A stretch of 64,000 nt of DNA from Myxococcales bacterium (GCA_016703425.1 JADJCA010000001.1:372001-436000); one strand, 5' to 3'. Counted from the stretch's first letter, positions 49,426 to 60,311 are shown. The notes: generated from the letters alone by a model not told the origin. Numbers and translations: made by a program.

Positions 49426-51887
49426 CAACGCGATCGCGTCTCGTGAAAGCGAGAAGGCGGCGCGCAAAGGGAACCGACGGGCAAGACCGCACGTCGGCTC
49501 GCCACGCCTTCGCCCGCCTCGGCGCGTGGGGTGTGGGTCTCTTGGCCGTCGTTCAATCCAGTCCCGCGTGGGCCGGGCCCGAAGAGAGCGCGTCAACCGC
49601 GCAGTCTGAGGTCATGGCGGCGGACCGTGAGTCAGGCTCCGTGCAGGCCACGGTCCGCAGCACGCAAGCTCAGCTGGTCACCGTCGAGCAGCGCCTCGCC
49701 AACGGCGAGATCCTCTACCGCACGGCCATCGCGACGAGCGACCCCGGCCGCCGGCGCGGCGACCTCGATCGCGCGCAGCTCGTCTTCAGCGAGATCATCG
49801 AAGGGTTCCCCGACACCCGTTCGGCGCCCGACGCCATGTTCCTTCGCGGCGAAACCTACTACGCCGCGGGCGAATACCTCTCGGCGCGTCGGGACTATCG
49901 CACCATCGTCGAGCGGCAGAATGACGGCAGCTACTCGCCGTTTGCGGGGCGAGCCGTCGCGCGACTCATCGACGTCGCGATTCGTCTCCAGGACTTCGCG
50001 AGCCTCGACGACATTTTTCAAAAGCTGAACCAGGTGCCGCCTTCGCAGGTCGACGCCGCGCTCACCTACGCCAAGGGCAAGGCGTACTACTTCAAGAAGG
50101 ACTACGCGAACGCCAACCAGGCGCTCTCGCAGGTTGGCGTCGGAACGCTCTACGGTCACCAGGCTCGCTACTTTCAGGGCCTGCTGCGCATGCGCGAGTC
50201 GAAGCCCGATCCGGCAGCGACGGGCGCGCGCGTTCCCCCGAACTACCGGAGCGCCGTCGAGGCGTTCCGCGCGGTCACCGACCTCGCACCCGACACGGCG
50301 GAGCACCGCCACGTCATCGATCTCTCCTGGATGGCCATCGGGCGCCTCTTCTACGAGATGGAGCAGTACCAGCAAGCGGCTGACGCCTACCAACGCGTGG
50401 CGCGCGAATCGCCCGAGTTCGGGACCATGCTCTACGAGCTCGCCTGGGTCTTCGTCCGCATGGGCGACGTCCAGCGAGCCGAACGCGCCCTCGAGGTCCT
50501 CGCCATCAGCGATCCCGAGTCCTCTTTCGTTGGTGACGGCACGCTCCTTCGCGCCGACCTCCTCCTCCGAGCGGGCGCGTTCGACAAGGCGCTGGAGCTC
50601 TACCTCAAGGTTCGCGACGAATTCGAGCCGACGCGCGCGAAGCTCGACACCTTTCTAGCCACGACGACCGACCCCGCGGTTTTCTACGAGAAGATCTCCA
50701 AGCAGCAGCTCGACGCGCTCGACCAGAGCGAACAGCTTCCGCCGATCACGCTCAAGTGGGCGCGCGAGATGGAAGACGGGCCTGCGGCCTTCCGGATCAT
50801 CGACGACATCAACGAGTGCAAGCAGCTCATCCGCTCGTCGGAGCTCGTCGAAAAGCTCATCACGGTCATCAACTCGCCGAGTCGCATTCGCGCCTTTCCC
50901 GAGTTGAAGGCCGGCGAACAGCAGGCCGTCGGCCTCCTCAACCGGATTGCGAAAGCTCGCCTTGAGCTTGCGAAGGCGCTCGACGGCGTTGAGCCGGCGC
51001 AGATGTCTGGCGAGATTGAATCGGTGCGCGCTCAGCGACGCCAGTTCATGGCGAGCGTCGGACAAATGCCGGTCCTCTCTGCTGAGTTCGAGCAACGTGA
51101 CGCCGCTGGCATGAAGCAGTGGAACACCGTCTCGCAAGAGCTCTCAAGGCGGCTCCTCGAGATGGACCGGCTTCAGGCCGTCGCCAACGGCCTCCGGCGA
51201 ATTCTGCGCGAAGACGCCCAGCGCGGCGTGACGCGTGATGCGCAGTCGGTGCAGCGATTCCAGGCCGAGATCGAGGCGAACGAGAAGCAGCTCAAGGTCT
51301 TTCGCGAGCAAGCGGCAGACCTTCGCAGACAGATCGAAATCGGTCGCGCTCAGGTCGGCCTCGGCGACGCGCGGTACCAGAGCGACGGCACGGCGCGCGC
51401 GTCGTTCCGCGACTCCTTCGACCGCGAGGTGCAGCTCGCGCAGCAAGGGCAGGCGGGGGCCGAGGCGCAACGATATGCGTCGCGCGTTTGGCCGATCCTC
51501 GTCCAGGCGCGCGCCGTTGAGGACCGACTCACCCAAGCGTTCATCGACCTGGAGAAGCAAGTCGAAGGGCGCGTCGCTGAGCTGAAGGGCAAGGTTGACG
51601 CCGAACGCGTCAAGCTCGGCGGCTACCAGGGTGACCTCCTCAAGCTCGACGGGGAGGCCAAAGACCTCGTCGGCAGGGTTGCTCAGCGCAACTTCCTCCT
51701 GGTCCGGGACAAGGTACGCAGCATCGTGCTGCGCTCTGACGTCGGCATTACGGAACAGGCCTGGGAGGTTCGTGAAGAGGAGCTCGAGCGCGTTCGTACG
51801 CTTCAAACGGAACGAGCTCGCCAAGAGCAGATCCTCGATGAGGAGCTGCGCGAAGTCCTCGACGATTCGGGCGACGCGCCGAAGTAG
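49422..51887 (+). CDS. Large periplasmic TPR/coiled-coil protein of the Glt-like cluster
   Basis: An 821-residue protein starting at a GTG that overlaps the previous stop (GTGA). After a basic N-terminus and hydrophobic stretch (GVGLLAVVQSSPAWA, signal peptide) come many TPR-like pairs (MFLRGETYYAAGEYLSARRD, YAKGKAYYFKKDYANANQAL, AWVFVRMGDVQRAERALEVL). The last 300 residues are long coiled-coil helices rich in Gln and Arg. Such a scaffold fits the periplasmic TPR proteins of myxobacterial A-motility (GltD/AgmU-like); equivalence with a named gene needs alignment. Confidence 0.8.
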   Translation: MTTRSRLVKARRRRAKGTDGQDRTSARHAFARLGAWGVGLLAVVQSSPAWAGPEESASTAQSEVMAADRESGSVQATVRSTQAQLVTVEQRLANGEILYRTAIATSDPGRRRGDLDRAQLVFSEIIEGFPDTRSAPDAMFLRGETYYAAGEYLSARRDYRTIVERQNDGSYSPFAGRAVARLIDVAIRLQDFASLDDIFQKLNQVPPSQVDAALTYAKGKAYYFKKDYANANQALSQVGVGTLYGHQARYFQGLLRMRESKPDPAATGARVPPNYRSAVEAFRAVTDLAPDTAEHRHVIDLSWMAIGRLFYEMEQYQQAADAYQRVARESPEFGTMLYELAWVFVRMGDVQRAERALEVLAISDPESSFVGDGTLLRADLLLRAGAFDKALELYLKVRDEFEPTRAKLDTFLATTTDPAVFYEKISKQQLDALDQSEQLPPITLKWAREMEDGPAAFRIIDDINECKQLIRSSELVEKLITVINSPSRIRAFPELKAGEQQAVGLLNRIAKARLELAKALDGVEPAQMSGEIESVRAQRRQFMASVGQMPVLSAEFEQRDAAGMKQWNTVSQELSRRLLEMDRLQAVANGLRRILREDAQRGVTRDAQSVQRFQAEIEANEKQLKVFREQAADLRRQIEIGRAQVGLGDARYQSDGTARASFRDSFDREVQLAQQGQAGAEAQRYASRVWPILVQARAVEDRLTQAFIDLEKQVEGRVAELKGKVDAERVKLGGYQGDLLKLDGEAKDLVGRVAQRNFLLVRDKVRSIVLRSDVGITEQAWEVREEELERVRTLQTERARQEQILDEELREVLDDSGDAPK

Positions 51888-51947
51888 GCGGCCGCTGCGG
51901 CGGCGCCTTTCGCGACACTGTTTTCATCTCTCTCAAGGGACATCGAG

Positions 51948-54900
51948 ATGACCTTCTCTTCCAAGTGGCTCACGATCTCAGGCAGCACGACGGCGCTCGT
52001 GCTCGCCCTCAGCGTGTCCTCGTCGGCGCAACAGCCGACGGCGCCCGCGACGACTTCGGCTCCAAAAGCAGCCGCCGACGCGGGGAGTGCCGCGGCGCCC
52101 ACGTCAGCGACGTCTTCCACGGCGAGCGGAGACGCAGGTGCCACGACGCAGGCGACGCCCGCGTCCACCGCGACGGGACCGGTGGCGCGCAAGTCGTTGC
52201 CGCCGCCGCCGCCCCCCTCGGCGCAGCAGCGACAGGCGCTCGACTCGATGAAGCTCGAGGCCGACGCCTTCGAAAAGGGCGCGAAGGGCTACCGCGACGC
52301 GATCACGTCGATCATCAAGCTCCATTACGAGACCAAGAAGCGCGAGGTCCTCTCGGGGCTCGACAAGGAGATCGTCGTCGAGAAGGGCGAGCTCCGAAAG
52401 GCGCGCGACAACGCCATCAAGCGCCTCGAAGAGTTCATCGAGAAATACAAGGGCGACGCGGCGCATCCGGAAGCCACCCCGGATGCCATGTACCGCCTCG
52501 CGGCTCTCTATGAGGAGAAGGCTCGCTCGGAGGACTCGTCGCTCGATCTCTCCATTGGCCTCCGGCCTGCCCTTGGCCTCTACAAGCGGATCATCAACGA
52601 GTTTCCCAAGTATCGCGAGCTCGCGGGCGTCTTCTACTTCCTCGGCCACGCTTACAACGACTCGGGGCGCACCGACGAGGCCCAGCAGGTCTGGCGCTCG
52701 CTCGTCTGCCACAACAAGTACGCGTACCCGACGCCGCCGGACCCGAAGAAGCCGGACGCGGACACCGTCGTCCCGATGCCTCAAGACAACACCGAAGCCT
52801 ATTGGACCGCGTGGCGCTCGCGTTTTCCCGACCCGAAGGCCCTCAAGAAGGGCGGGCCCGACACCAAGTACACCGAGGTCTACGCGAACGACTGCGAACA
52901 CGTGGCCCAGTCCGCGCTTCGCCCCGGCGAGGAGCCGAAGTACGTCGCGGAGGTCTGGTGGCAGATCGGCAACTGGGAGTTCGACCAGCTCGACCTGCGT
53001 GCCGGCGTGGTTCGCGACGAGCCGAACGCCGTCTTCGCGTTCAACCGCGCCGCGAGCGCGTACCAACACGCGCTCCAGTTCCGCAAGCCACCGCTCTACG
53101 GGTCTCGCTCTACAAGTACGCATGGACGCTCTTCAAGCAGCAGCGCTACTCGGCCGCGACCGCTGAGTTCGTGAGGCTCTTGCTCTACACCGACGAGCAG
53201 CAAAAGCTGACGGGCGATCCCGGCGCCGACTTCCGCAACGAGGCCTACACATACATCGCAGGCTCGTTGACGGTCATCGACTTCAAAGGGCCCCGACCCG
53301 GAGGACCCGTACATCCAGCGGCCCGACATCATCGACACCGAGCCCCGGCCGGAAGTCGCTGAGCAAAAGCTTCGTGTCGCGCTCGATCGCGTCAAGGACC
53401 CGGCCCTCATCCCGCAGGATAAGGCCTGGACCATCGAGATCTACAAATCGTTGGCGCAGGAGTTCCGAAGCCTCAACCAGTTCAAGAACGCCGTTGAGAC
53501 CTACGAGCTGATCCTCTCCAAGTGGCCCATGGACCCGACGGCGCCGGCCGTTCACAACGCCATCGCCGAGACCTACGACCAGATGGCCATCACCAAGCGG
53601 CCGGGAACGCCCGAGCACGACGCCATCTCCGGCAAGGCGCTCGAAGCGCGCACCAAGCTCGCCAACTACATCGGCAACACGCCGTGGGTCGACGCCAACA
53701 AGGAGAACCCTGCGGCGATCCAGAATGCTGAGCGCCTCGTCCGCGGCGGACTCCGTCAGGCTGCGGCACAGCACACCAACAACGGCCGCCAAGCCCTCGT
53801 GGCCGCCAACGAGACCGGCGATCCGAAGCAGCAGATCGAGCTCTTGAATCGTGCTGGTGCAGAGTACAAGCTCGCGGCGCTCGGCTGGCAGGGGTACCTG
53901 AAGCAGGACGAGAACGCGCCCGACGCGTACGAGAGTCGCTATTGGCTCGCCGACTCTCGCCACAAGCAGGTCCGCATCACCGTTCTCCTGAACAAGGTGG
54001 GCAAGGGCTTCCCCGAACCGACCGTCAAGGAGGTCGAGGACGCCAAGGCTGCCGCCATCGACGTCCGTGACTCCAACGAGGACGACAAGTACCTCGACAA
54101 CGCCGCCTTCTTCGTGGTCGAAGAGGCGGACATCCTCCGCGACCTCGAATACAAGCGCTTCGAAGATTCCAAGGGGACATCCGGTGTCGCCAAGCGCGAC
54201 CAGGTCCGCTTTGACGCGGAAGGCCCCGATCGCAAGGTCGTCAAGGACGCCGTTCCTCCCGTGGTCTTGACGAGCATGCAGGCGCGCGACGAATACGTCA
54301 GCCGCGTTCCTCAGCAACTCGACGCGCAGAAGCGCGGCATCGAATACCAGTTCTATTCGGCTGACATGTACTTCGTGTACGGGCAATTCGACGAGGCGCG
54401 CGCCCGCTTCGAGCCCATGTACAAGGAGAACTGCGGCAAGAACGAGTACGGGTACAAGGCCTGGGAAAAGCTCATCAGCATGAGCAACATGATGCGAGAC
54501 AGCGAACGCTCGCGTCAGCTCGCCGAGGCCGAGAAGGAGAAGAGCTGCGCCGTCAACGAGGAGCAGAAGGCCTCGGGCGGGCTCATCATCAACCCGACCT
54601 TGCAGGAAGCCGCGTACATCAAGGCCCGCGAGAAGTTCAAGCAGGCCAAGGACGCGAAGCCGGGACCCGAGCGCGACAAGCTCTGGCGCGAAGCGGCGGG
54701 CATGTACGAAGCGGCGCTCTCGGCGGCACCGGCCCGTGACGAGGCGCCGGAGGCGGCCATGAACGCGGCCTACGCGTACAAGCAGGTGGGCGAGTTCAAC
54801 AAGGCCATCGAGCTCTACAACAAGTTCATCGCTGAGTACGGCAGCGAGACGCGTCTTCAGACGCTCCAGAAGGGCGATGCAAAGGCGAAGACCGCTCCCG

Positions 54901-56216
54901 ACCCGAAGCGCTACCAAGAGCGTCTGGGTTTCCTCGCGACGGCCTACGACGAACTCGGAACCACGTACTACGGCTTCTTCAACTACCAGAGGGCCGCGGA
55001 GACCTACGACAAGGTCGCCGGGAACGAGCGCTTCGACGACGCCCGTCGCAAGACGGCCGCGAAGAACGCCATGATCCTCTACGCCAACATGGCGCAGCGC
55101 GAGAAGATGCGTGGACAATACAACATCTTCCTAAAGCTTCGCCCAACGGCGGAGGAGAAATCGAACGCCGACTTCCTCGTCGCCAACTACGACTACGCGC
55201 AGTGGAACCCCGCCGGCGGTGACGCTGGGCAGAACCGGCAATCGCGACTCGCGGCCCAACAGTCGCTGGCGGGCTTCTTCAACCTCAACAAGGCGAACGC
55301 GTCAGCGTCGAAGTACGTGCTGCAGGCCGCCTACCAGAACGCCAAGATGCAGCGCTCGGCGGGCGACGCCGGCTACCGCACTTGGTACAAGAACACGATC
55401 GCGGCTTGGGAGACGTTCAAGTCGCGCGGCACCACGACGAAAGACGGCAAGAACGAGGCGCTCACGCCGCCCTTCGCGGACTACCCCGCGGAAGCGGAGT
55501 TCGTGTTGGCAGACGAAGAAATCCGCGCCAAATACGAGACCGACCGCCACAAGTACGTCGGGTCCACGGAAGACGTCATCGGCAAGTTCGACCCGAAGAC
55601 CGGCCAGGTGCAGAAGCCCGGTCGGTACCAGACGAACGCCAAAGACGCGGAGAAGTACGACAAGGAGCTTCAACACGTCGTCTCCACGTATCCGAGCGTC
55701 GAGTGGGTGCCGGCCGCCATCGCGCGGCAGGGGGCCCTCTTCGACTCGCTCCGCACCGGACTCTTCAACTCCGTTCCCCCGGCCGTGAAGCTGTTCTCGC
55801 CGGAGCAGGAGCGGATCTTGAAGCAGATGGAGAACAGCGGTCGCGACGACCTCGCCGACAAGGCCGACCAACTGCGCGAGACCATCCGTGAGGGTTGGCG
55901 AAAGAAGCGCGACAACGAATTGGCGGCGTCGGACGAGATCATGGTTCGTCGGTATGCGACGGCCGTCGCGCTTGCGCGCCAGTACAACGTCAAGAACGCG
56001 GCCGTGACCCACGCCATCGGACGCCTGGCTTACTTCACGGACCTCATCGGGGACGCGAAGCTTGGCGAGTACGTCACCAAGACCATCGACCCCAACGACC
56101 CTTCAAAGTCCAAGAAGCTCGACTACCGTCCTGGTCAGTACCTCCAATCGCGCCCGGGGCTTCCCCAGGTGGCGGCACCCTCGGGGGCAGCCGACCCGCT
56201 GCCCATCGCGCCTTGA
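51948..56216 (+). CDS. Very large periplasmic TPR protein with two compensating frameshifts
   Basis: Read across two one-base shifts, this is one ~1422-residue protein. The signal peptide (TISGSTTALVLALSVSSSAQ) and a Pro-rich linker precede a long array of TPR-like helices. Frame 1 runs to PPLYG at 53099, a missing G shifts it to VSLYKYAWTLFKQQRY, and an extra base near 53293 returns it at PDPEDPYIQRPDIID. Both sites are in short G or C runs, and the net shift is zero. The gene is 60 bases after its neighbour and has AAGGGA before the ATG. It resembles the large TPR proteins of gliding-motility operons (GltE/AgmK class by context only). Confidence 0.8.
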
Positions 56217-56288
56217 CGCATCGCACCTTCATTCGGATGTCCACCCATCGCGCCCGCGCGGCGCTCGCTTGAGAACGACGAGGAACCG

Positions 56289-57656
56289 ATGCGCCACGCG
56301 CTACGCACAAGCCTCCTGCTGATTGCCTCCTCCATGTCTGCCGCCGGTGCCTTCGCCGGTTGCGGTGGCGATCCGCAAGAGGTGAAGTACCCCACGACCG
56401 ACGCCGGCGGTGCCGCGGTGGTTCGACCGGCGGACTCGAGCGGCCAGTCGGCCGTGGTAGGAGAGACCGCCGGCGGCGGGGGGACCGGCCTCACGGGCGC
56501 CGCCCGCGAAGCCTACGACCGCGGCTGGAAGGCGTGGCTGTCGGGTGACCTTGCTACAGCAAAGGCATCCTTCACCGAGGCGGCGCAGAAGGCCCCGACG
56601 AACCCCGCGCCGCAACACTCGCTGGGTGTGGTCCTCGAGCGGCTAGGGGAGACGGCGGGGGCCCAACAGGCCTACCGCGCGGCGTTTTCCGCGAAGCCCG
56701 ATCACGAGCCCTCCGCGAGCGCGTTCGCACTGTCGTTGGCGCGATCGGGCCACGGCGGCGAAGCCGACACCTTCCTGACGGACCGCAACAACAAGCAGAA
56801 GGATAACCCGCGCGTTCTCACCTGCCTGGCCGAGGTGAAGTCGCTCGCCAAGGACAGCGCGACGGCCCAGCAGCTCGCGCAAGAAGCGTTGCGCATCAAC
56901 CCCGACTACAAAGAGGCGATGGTCGTCATCGCGCGCGATCACTACCGTGCGGGCCGCATCGATCTGGCCAAATATGCGCTCCAGGCGATCCTCGATGGCT
57001 TCGGCGATTCCAGCCCGCCGCGCGACAAGGGCAACGCGGAGGCGCACCTCTTGCGGGGGATCATCGGTCGCGAGCAAGGTCAACGGCTCGCGGCGATGCG
57101 CGACTTCGAAGCGGCCAAGGCCAAGCGACCGGACCTTGTCGAGGCGCAGATCCAAGCCGGTGCGATGAAGCTCGAAGCTGGCAACGTCACCGAAGCGCTG
57201 CCGATGCTCGAGACGGCGGCACGCTACGCCCCCAAGAGCGCCATCGCGCATCTCAACCTCGGTGACGCGTACCGCCTGTCGACGCGTACCGACGACGCGA
57301 AGAAGGAGTTCGACACAGCGTTGTCGCTGGATTCGAGCTTGGCGGCGGCGCACTACAACATGGGCCTCATGTACCTCTTCGCGCCCAACATGCCCGGCAT
57401 GACGTCGGACCAGCAGGTGACCTCCGCCATTCGTGAGTTCGAGACCTACAAGACCATGAAGGGCCGGGCGCCGGGCGGTGCAGAAGACGTCGACGAACTT
57501 CTCAACCGCGCCAAGCAGAAGCAGGCCGAGCTGAAGCTTGGGTCCTCGGCGGCCGCAGCCCCGCCTGCCGGTGCGAAGCCAGCCCCTGCCGGCTCAAGTC
57601 CGCCTCCAGAAGCAAAACCTGCCGCCGCCGCCGACGCTGGGGCCCCGAAGAAGTAA
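56289..57656 (+). CDS. TPR lipoprotein of the Glt-like cluster
   Basis: A 455-residue outer-envelope lipoprotein: the signal SLLLIASSMSAAGAFAGC has Cys at about residue 25. TPR helices run from about residue 75 to 395 (AWLSGDLATAKASFTEAAQK, HLNLGDAYRLSTRTDDAKKE), and the C-terminus is Ala/Pro-rich. The layout fits the GltE/AglT-type TPR lipoprotein of A-motility clusters, which contacts the outer membrane. GAGGA lies 6 bases before the ATG. A small secreted protein follows 16 bases after its stop. Confidence 0.8.
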   Translation: MRHALRTSLLLIASSMSAAGAFAGCGGDPQEVKYPTTDAGGAAVVRPADSSGQSAVVGETAGGGGTGLTGAAREAYDRGWKAWLSGDLATAKASFTEAAQKAPTNPAPQHSLGVVLERLGETAGAQQAYRAAFSAKPDHEPSASAFALSLARSGHGGEADTFLTDRNNKQKDNPRVLTCLAEVKSLAKDSATAQQLAQEALRINPDYKEAMVVIARDHYRAGRIDLAKYALQAILDGFGDSSPPRDKGNAEAHLLRGIIGREQGQRLAAMRDFEAAKAKRPDLVEAQIQAGAMKLEAGNVTEALPMLETAARYAPKSAIAHLNLGDAYRLSTRTDDAKKEFDTALSLDSSLAAAHYNMGLMYLFAPNMPGMTSDQQVTSAIREFETYKTMKGRAPGGAEDVDELLNRAKQKQAELKLGSSAAAAPPAGAKPAPAGSSPPPEAKPAAAADAGAPKK

Positions 57657-57678
57657 GCTGACCGAAGGAGCCATGACG

Positions 57679-57927
57679 ATGAAGACATTTTCTTTCGCAA
57701 CGGCGGCGCTCGTCGGCCTCTTCGCGAGCACGCTTGCCGAAGGCACCGCCTCGGCGCAGCAAGCCGGCCGCGTCATCACCATCGGCGAGGTCACGATTGT
57801 CGGACGCGTGCAGAAGCCGATCGCCTCCGTCGACGTGTCGAAGATTCAGGCGAAGCTGACCTTGGCGGAGCTGAGGCAGCCGTTCTTGGATCGCATCGAG
57901 CAGGCGACGCTCAAAGATCCCTTCTGA
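57679..57927 (+). CDS. Small secreted protein in the Glt-like cluster
   Basis: An 82-residue protein: signal peptide (FSFATAALVGLFASTLAEGT, cleavage after ASA), then a short mature part (RVITIGEVTIVGRVQKPIAS, with LAELRQPFLDRIEQA). GAAGGAG sits 8 bases before the ATG at 57679; an ATG at 57673 is only 2 bases away and less likely. The beta-rich core does not match a family I know. Its place between the TPR lipoprotein and the TolQ-like gene suggests a part in the same assembly. Confidence 0.7.
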   Translation: MKTFSFATAALVGLFASTLAEGTASAQQAGRVITIGEVTIVGRVQKPIASVDVSKIQAKLTLAELRQPFLDRIEQATLKDPF

Positions 57928-57933
57928 TCGATC

Positions 57934-58509
57934 GTGTGGGCCTTCGGCGTAGCGGCGCTCGTTAGCGTTGCGTGCGTGGCCGCGGCGGCGCGCCGCCTCG
58001 TCTTCCTTCTCGACGCGTCGGCGTTCGACCCTGATCTGCTGCTCAACGCGTTGCGCGGTGACGCGGGTCAGCGTCTGGTGGGGCCCCTCGTCGATGCGAT
58101 GGTCAAGGAAGGGCACGTCGCCGACGAATCGGACTTGCTGGTGGCCATCCGTTCGAACGCCGATCCGGGCATGCTTTCCGAGCACCTCCTTGAGCTCGAC
58201 TACCGCTTCGAGCGCTGGGCGCGTGTGCCACGAGTATGTGCGAGCATTGCGAGCAGCACGGGGCTCCTTTTCGCGACATGGGCGATGCGCGCGGCCCTCG
58301 GCAGCGCACCGGCGCTAGGCGACGAGGCCTTCAACGGCGCCGTCGAGGCCGCCATCGGTCAGGCGCTGGCGGTCGTGGGGGTGGGCGCGGTCGGCACGAT
58401 CGCGTGCATCGCCGTTGTGTACGAAGCGCGGAGGCTCGGCCGCGCACGCCGGTCGGCGTTTGATCAACTCACTCGGCGCTTGGAAGTGCTGCTCGCCCTC
58501 CCGGGGTAG
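57934..58509 (+). CDS. TolQ/ExbB-like membrane protein
   Basis: A 191-residue protein starting at a GTG. Hydrophobic segments at about 3-20, 103-123 and 143-163 enclose a ~85-residue cytosolic-type loop with acidic residues. That is the topology of TolQ/ExbB/MotA proton-channel subunits. The last segment (AVVGVGAVGTIACIAVVYEA) resembles the pore helix with its Thr, but overall identity looks low, so the call is tentative. Coupled with the TonB-like protein next door it could harvest the proton gradient, as AglR does in Myxococcus. Confidence 0.6.
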   Translation: MWAFGVAALVSVACVAAAARRLVFLLDASAFDPDLLLNALRGDAGQRLVGPLVDAMVKEGHVADESDLLVAIRSNADPGMLSEHLLELDYRFERWARVPRVCASIASSTGLLFATWAMRAALGSAPALGDEAFNGAVEAAIGQALAVVGVGAVGTIACIAVVYEARRLGRARRSAFDQLTRRLEVLLALPG

Positions 58510-58707
58510 TTTCCCTACAGCAGGCGCCGCCGAAGGCTCTTCTCTGCAGATGAAATCTCGTTTACTTTCCGAGCGGCGCGAGTTCATGGGAACATCGCGC
58601 GAGTCGAGGAGTCTACCTCTCGTACTCTTATCAGCCGCAAGGCCACTGGCTCCTTCGAGCCGCGACGTTGTTGATTGCACTGCGCGAGCGCGCGAAAGGT
58701 CTTCGAG

Positions 58708-60120
58708 ATGAACGTCGGACCGCAGCCGGGAGGACAGCCGGGACGCCCCGGGCAAATGACCGCCGTCATGCGGGCGGTCATGCAACAGACCGGCCCCAAG
58801 GTGCTTCGCATCGGCCTCGTCCAAGGCGGACGAGTCGTCGAAGAGCGCATCATCAAGCAGCGCACGAGCGTCACCATCGGCGCGAGCGAAAAGGCGATGT
58901 TCGTCATCACGGCGCAGACCGTGGGACCGCAATTCAAGCTCTTCGAGCTCGTCGGCAACGACTACTACTTGAACTTCTTGGACGGCATGATGGGCCGCGT
59001 CGCGCTGCAGACCGGCATCAGCGATCTCGCGGGCCTGAAGGGGCAAGCGAAACGCGCCGGCAACGCCTACCAGGTGAAGCTCACCGAAGAGGCCCGCGGC
59101 AAAGTTGTCGTCGGCGACACGACGTTCTTGTTTCAGTTCGTCGCGCCGCCCCCGCCGCAACCGCGCCCGCAGTTGCCGCTCGCCGTCAAGGGCGGGCTCG
59201 CAAGCCAGATCGACTGGAACCTCACCATCATCGCGGCGTTCTCGTTCTTGCTCCACTTCGGGTTCATCGGCGCGATGTACTCCGACTGGCTTGACCCGGT
59301 GGTCAGCGACGACGTGTCCCTCGCGGGGCTGATCGATCAAATGCGCAACGTTCCGACGCCACCGGTGGAGACGCCGCCCGACACACCAACGTCAACGGCA
59401 CCCACGGAGAAAGCGCCGGCGGCGGAAGCGCCGAAGGCCGGCGGAAAGCCCGCGGGCCCCGGTGACAAGGGCGCAGGGAAGGTGAGCGAGAAGACCGCGG
59501 CGGCGCTCTCCCAAAAAGCCGAGGCGATGGAGATGCAAATGCTCGCAGCCTTCGGCGGCGCATCGGCAGTGCAAGGCGCTCTCAACCGCAGCGACATTCC
59601 GCCGGCCGACTTGAGCGAAGCCGCGCGCTCCGGCGCCGGCGTCAGCAATACGGGCGGCGACCTGAAGCTCGGTAGCGCGGGCGGCGGGATGGTCACGCCG
59701 GGCAAAGCCGGCAACGGGCTGCAAGGCATCGGCGTCACGGGTGGTGGCGGCACTGGTGGCACGGCCGGCGCGGAAGGCGCCGTCAAAGGCCCCACCGGCG
59801 TCGCGAACATCGGGCGCGCTGAAATGAGCGTTCCCGTGGCAAACGCCGAGCGCACCGTCGCGGGGCTGCGCACGAAGTTCAAGCGCTGTTACGACAAGGG
59901 TCTTCAGAGCGACCCGTCGATGTCTGGCGCCGTCACGATCGTGACCAAGGTCTCCTCAAACGGAGAAGTCACGGCCGCCGATGCGCAGGGCAACTCGGGC
60001 CTCTCGGCCGAGGTCGTGACGTGCATCCAGCGCGCGGTGAAGGGCGCCCAATTCGAGGCACCCGGCGGCAGCGGGTCGACCATCAACATTCCGGTTAAGT
60101 TCGTGCAGCAGGGGAAGTAG
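58708..60120 (+). CDS. TonB-like transducer with FHA-like domain and AgmX/PglI C-terminus
   Basis: A 470-residue protein. Residues ~25-150 are a beta-rich domain like FHA, with insert loops (LFELVGNDYYLNFLDG). One membrane helix follows (NLTIIAAFSFLLHFGFIGAM, about 170-190), then a Pro/Gly-rich periplasmic linker. The C-terminal ~90 residues (AERTVAGLRTKFKRCYDKGL, then SGAVTIVTKVSSNGEVTAAD) match the AgmX/PglI-type TonB-like domain. GltG/GltJ of Myxococcus share this arrangement. AAAGG is 8 bases before the ATG at 58708; 58675 is a longer but unsupported start. A hairpin follows. Confidence 0.88.
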   Translation: MNVGPQPGGQPGRPGQMTAVMRAVMQQTGPKVLRIGLVQGGRVVEERIIKQRTSVTIGASEKAMFVITAQTVGPQFKLFELVGNDYYLNFLDGMMGRVALQTGISDLAGLKGQAKRAGNAYQVKLTEEARGKVVVGDTTFLFQFVAPPPPQPRPQLPLAVKGGLASQIDWNLTIIAAFSFLLHFGFIGAMYSDWLDPVVSDDVSLAGLIDQMRNVPTPPVETPPDTPTSTAPTEKAPAAEAPKAGGKPAGPGDKGAGKVSEKTAAALSQKAEAMEMQMLAAFGGASAVQGALNRSDIPPADLSEAARSGAGVSNTGGDLKLGSAGGGMVTPGKAGNGLQGIGVTGGGGTGGTAGAEGAVKGPTGVANIGRAEMSVPVANAERTVAGLRTKFKRCYDKGLQSDPSMSGAVTIVTKVSSNGEVTAADAQGNSGLSAEVVTCIQRAVKGAQFEAPGGSGSTINIPVKFVQQGK

Positions 60121-60167
60121 CGAGTCCTGCACGGAAGTTCACGGCACACGTGACGCTCGGTAGCAAA

Positions 60168-60200
60168 AAGGGCCTCGTCGGTTGAACCGGCGGGGCCCTT
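60168..60200. terminator. Strong hairpin closing the Glt-like cluster
   Basis: A 14-base-pair stem with two G-T pairs, AAGGGCCTCGTCGG and CCGGCGGGGCCCTT, with loop TTGAA. An A-run precedes it, so reading the minus strand it ends in T's; on the plus strand there is no T-run. It lies 47 bases after the stop at 60120. Confidence 0.7.
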
Positions 60201-60281
60201 GCTGCACCTATCCTCTGGCGAACCTTGTTGATCGGAAATCCGACAATAGTTTCCAATATCTACAATCACACCGAACAGACG

Positions 60282-60311
60282 TTGACACCGCAGCACCTCA
60301 GTCGATAGATT
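60282..60311 (+). promoter_or_regulatory. Candidate promoter for the polysaccharide-export genes
   Basis: TTGACA at 60282-60287 and TAGATT at 60306-60311, 18 bases apart, in an AT-rich stretch unusual for this window. The predicted start at about 60318 leaves a ~60-base leader with GGAGG before the ATG at 60380. This is the best consensus promoter I see here. Confidence 0.6.

Noticed and set aside
53283..55118. 611-codon minus-strand ORF
   Set aside because: It is fully antisense to the large TPR gene, whose repeats and codon pattern are convincing. Long antisense frames are expected at this GC content.
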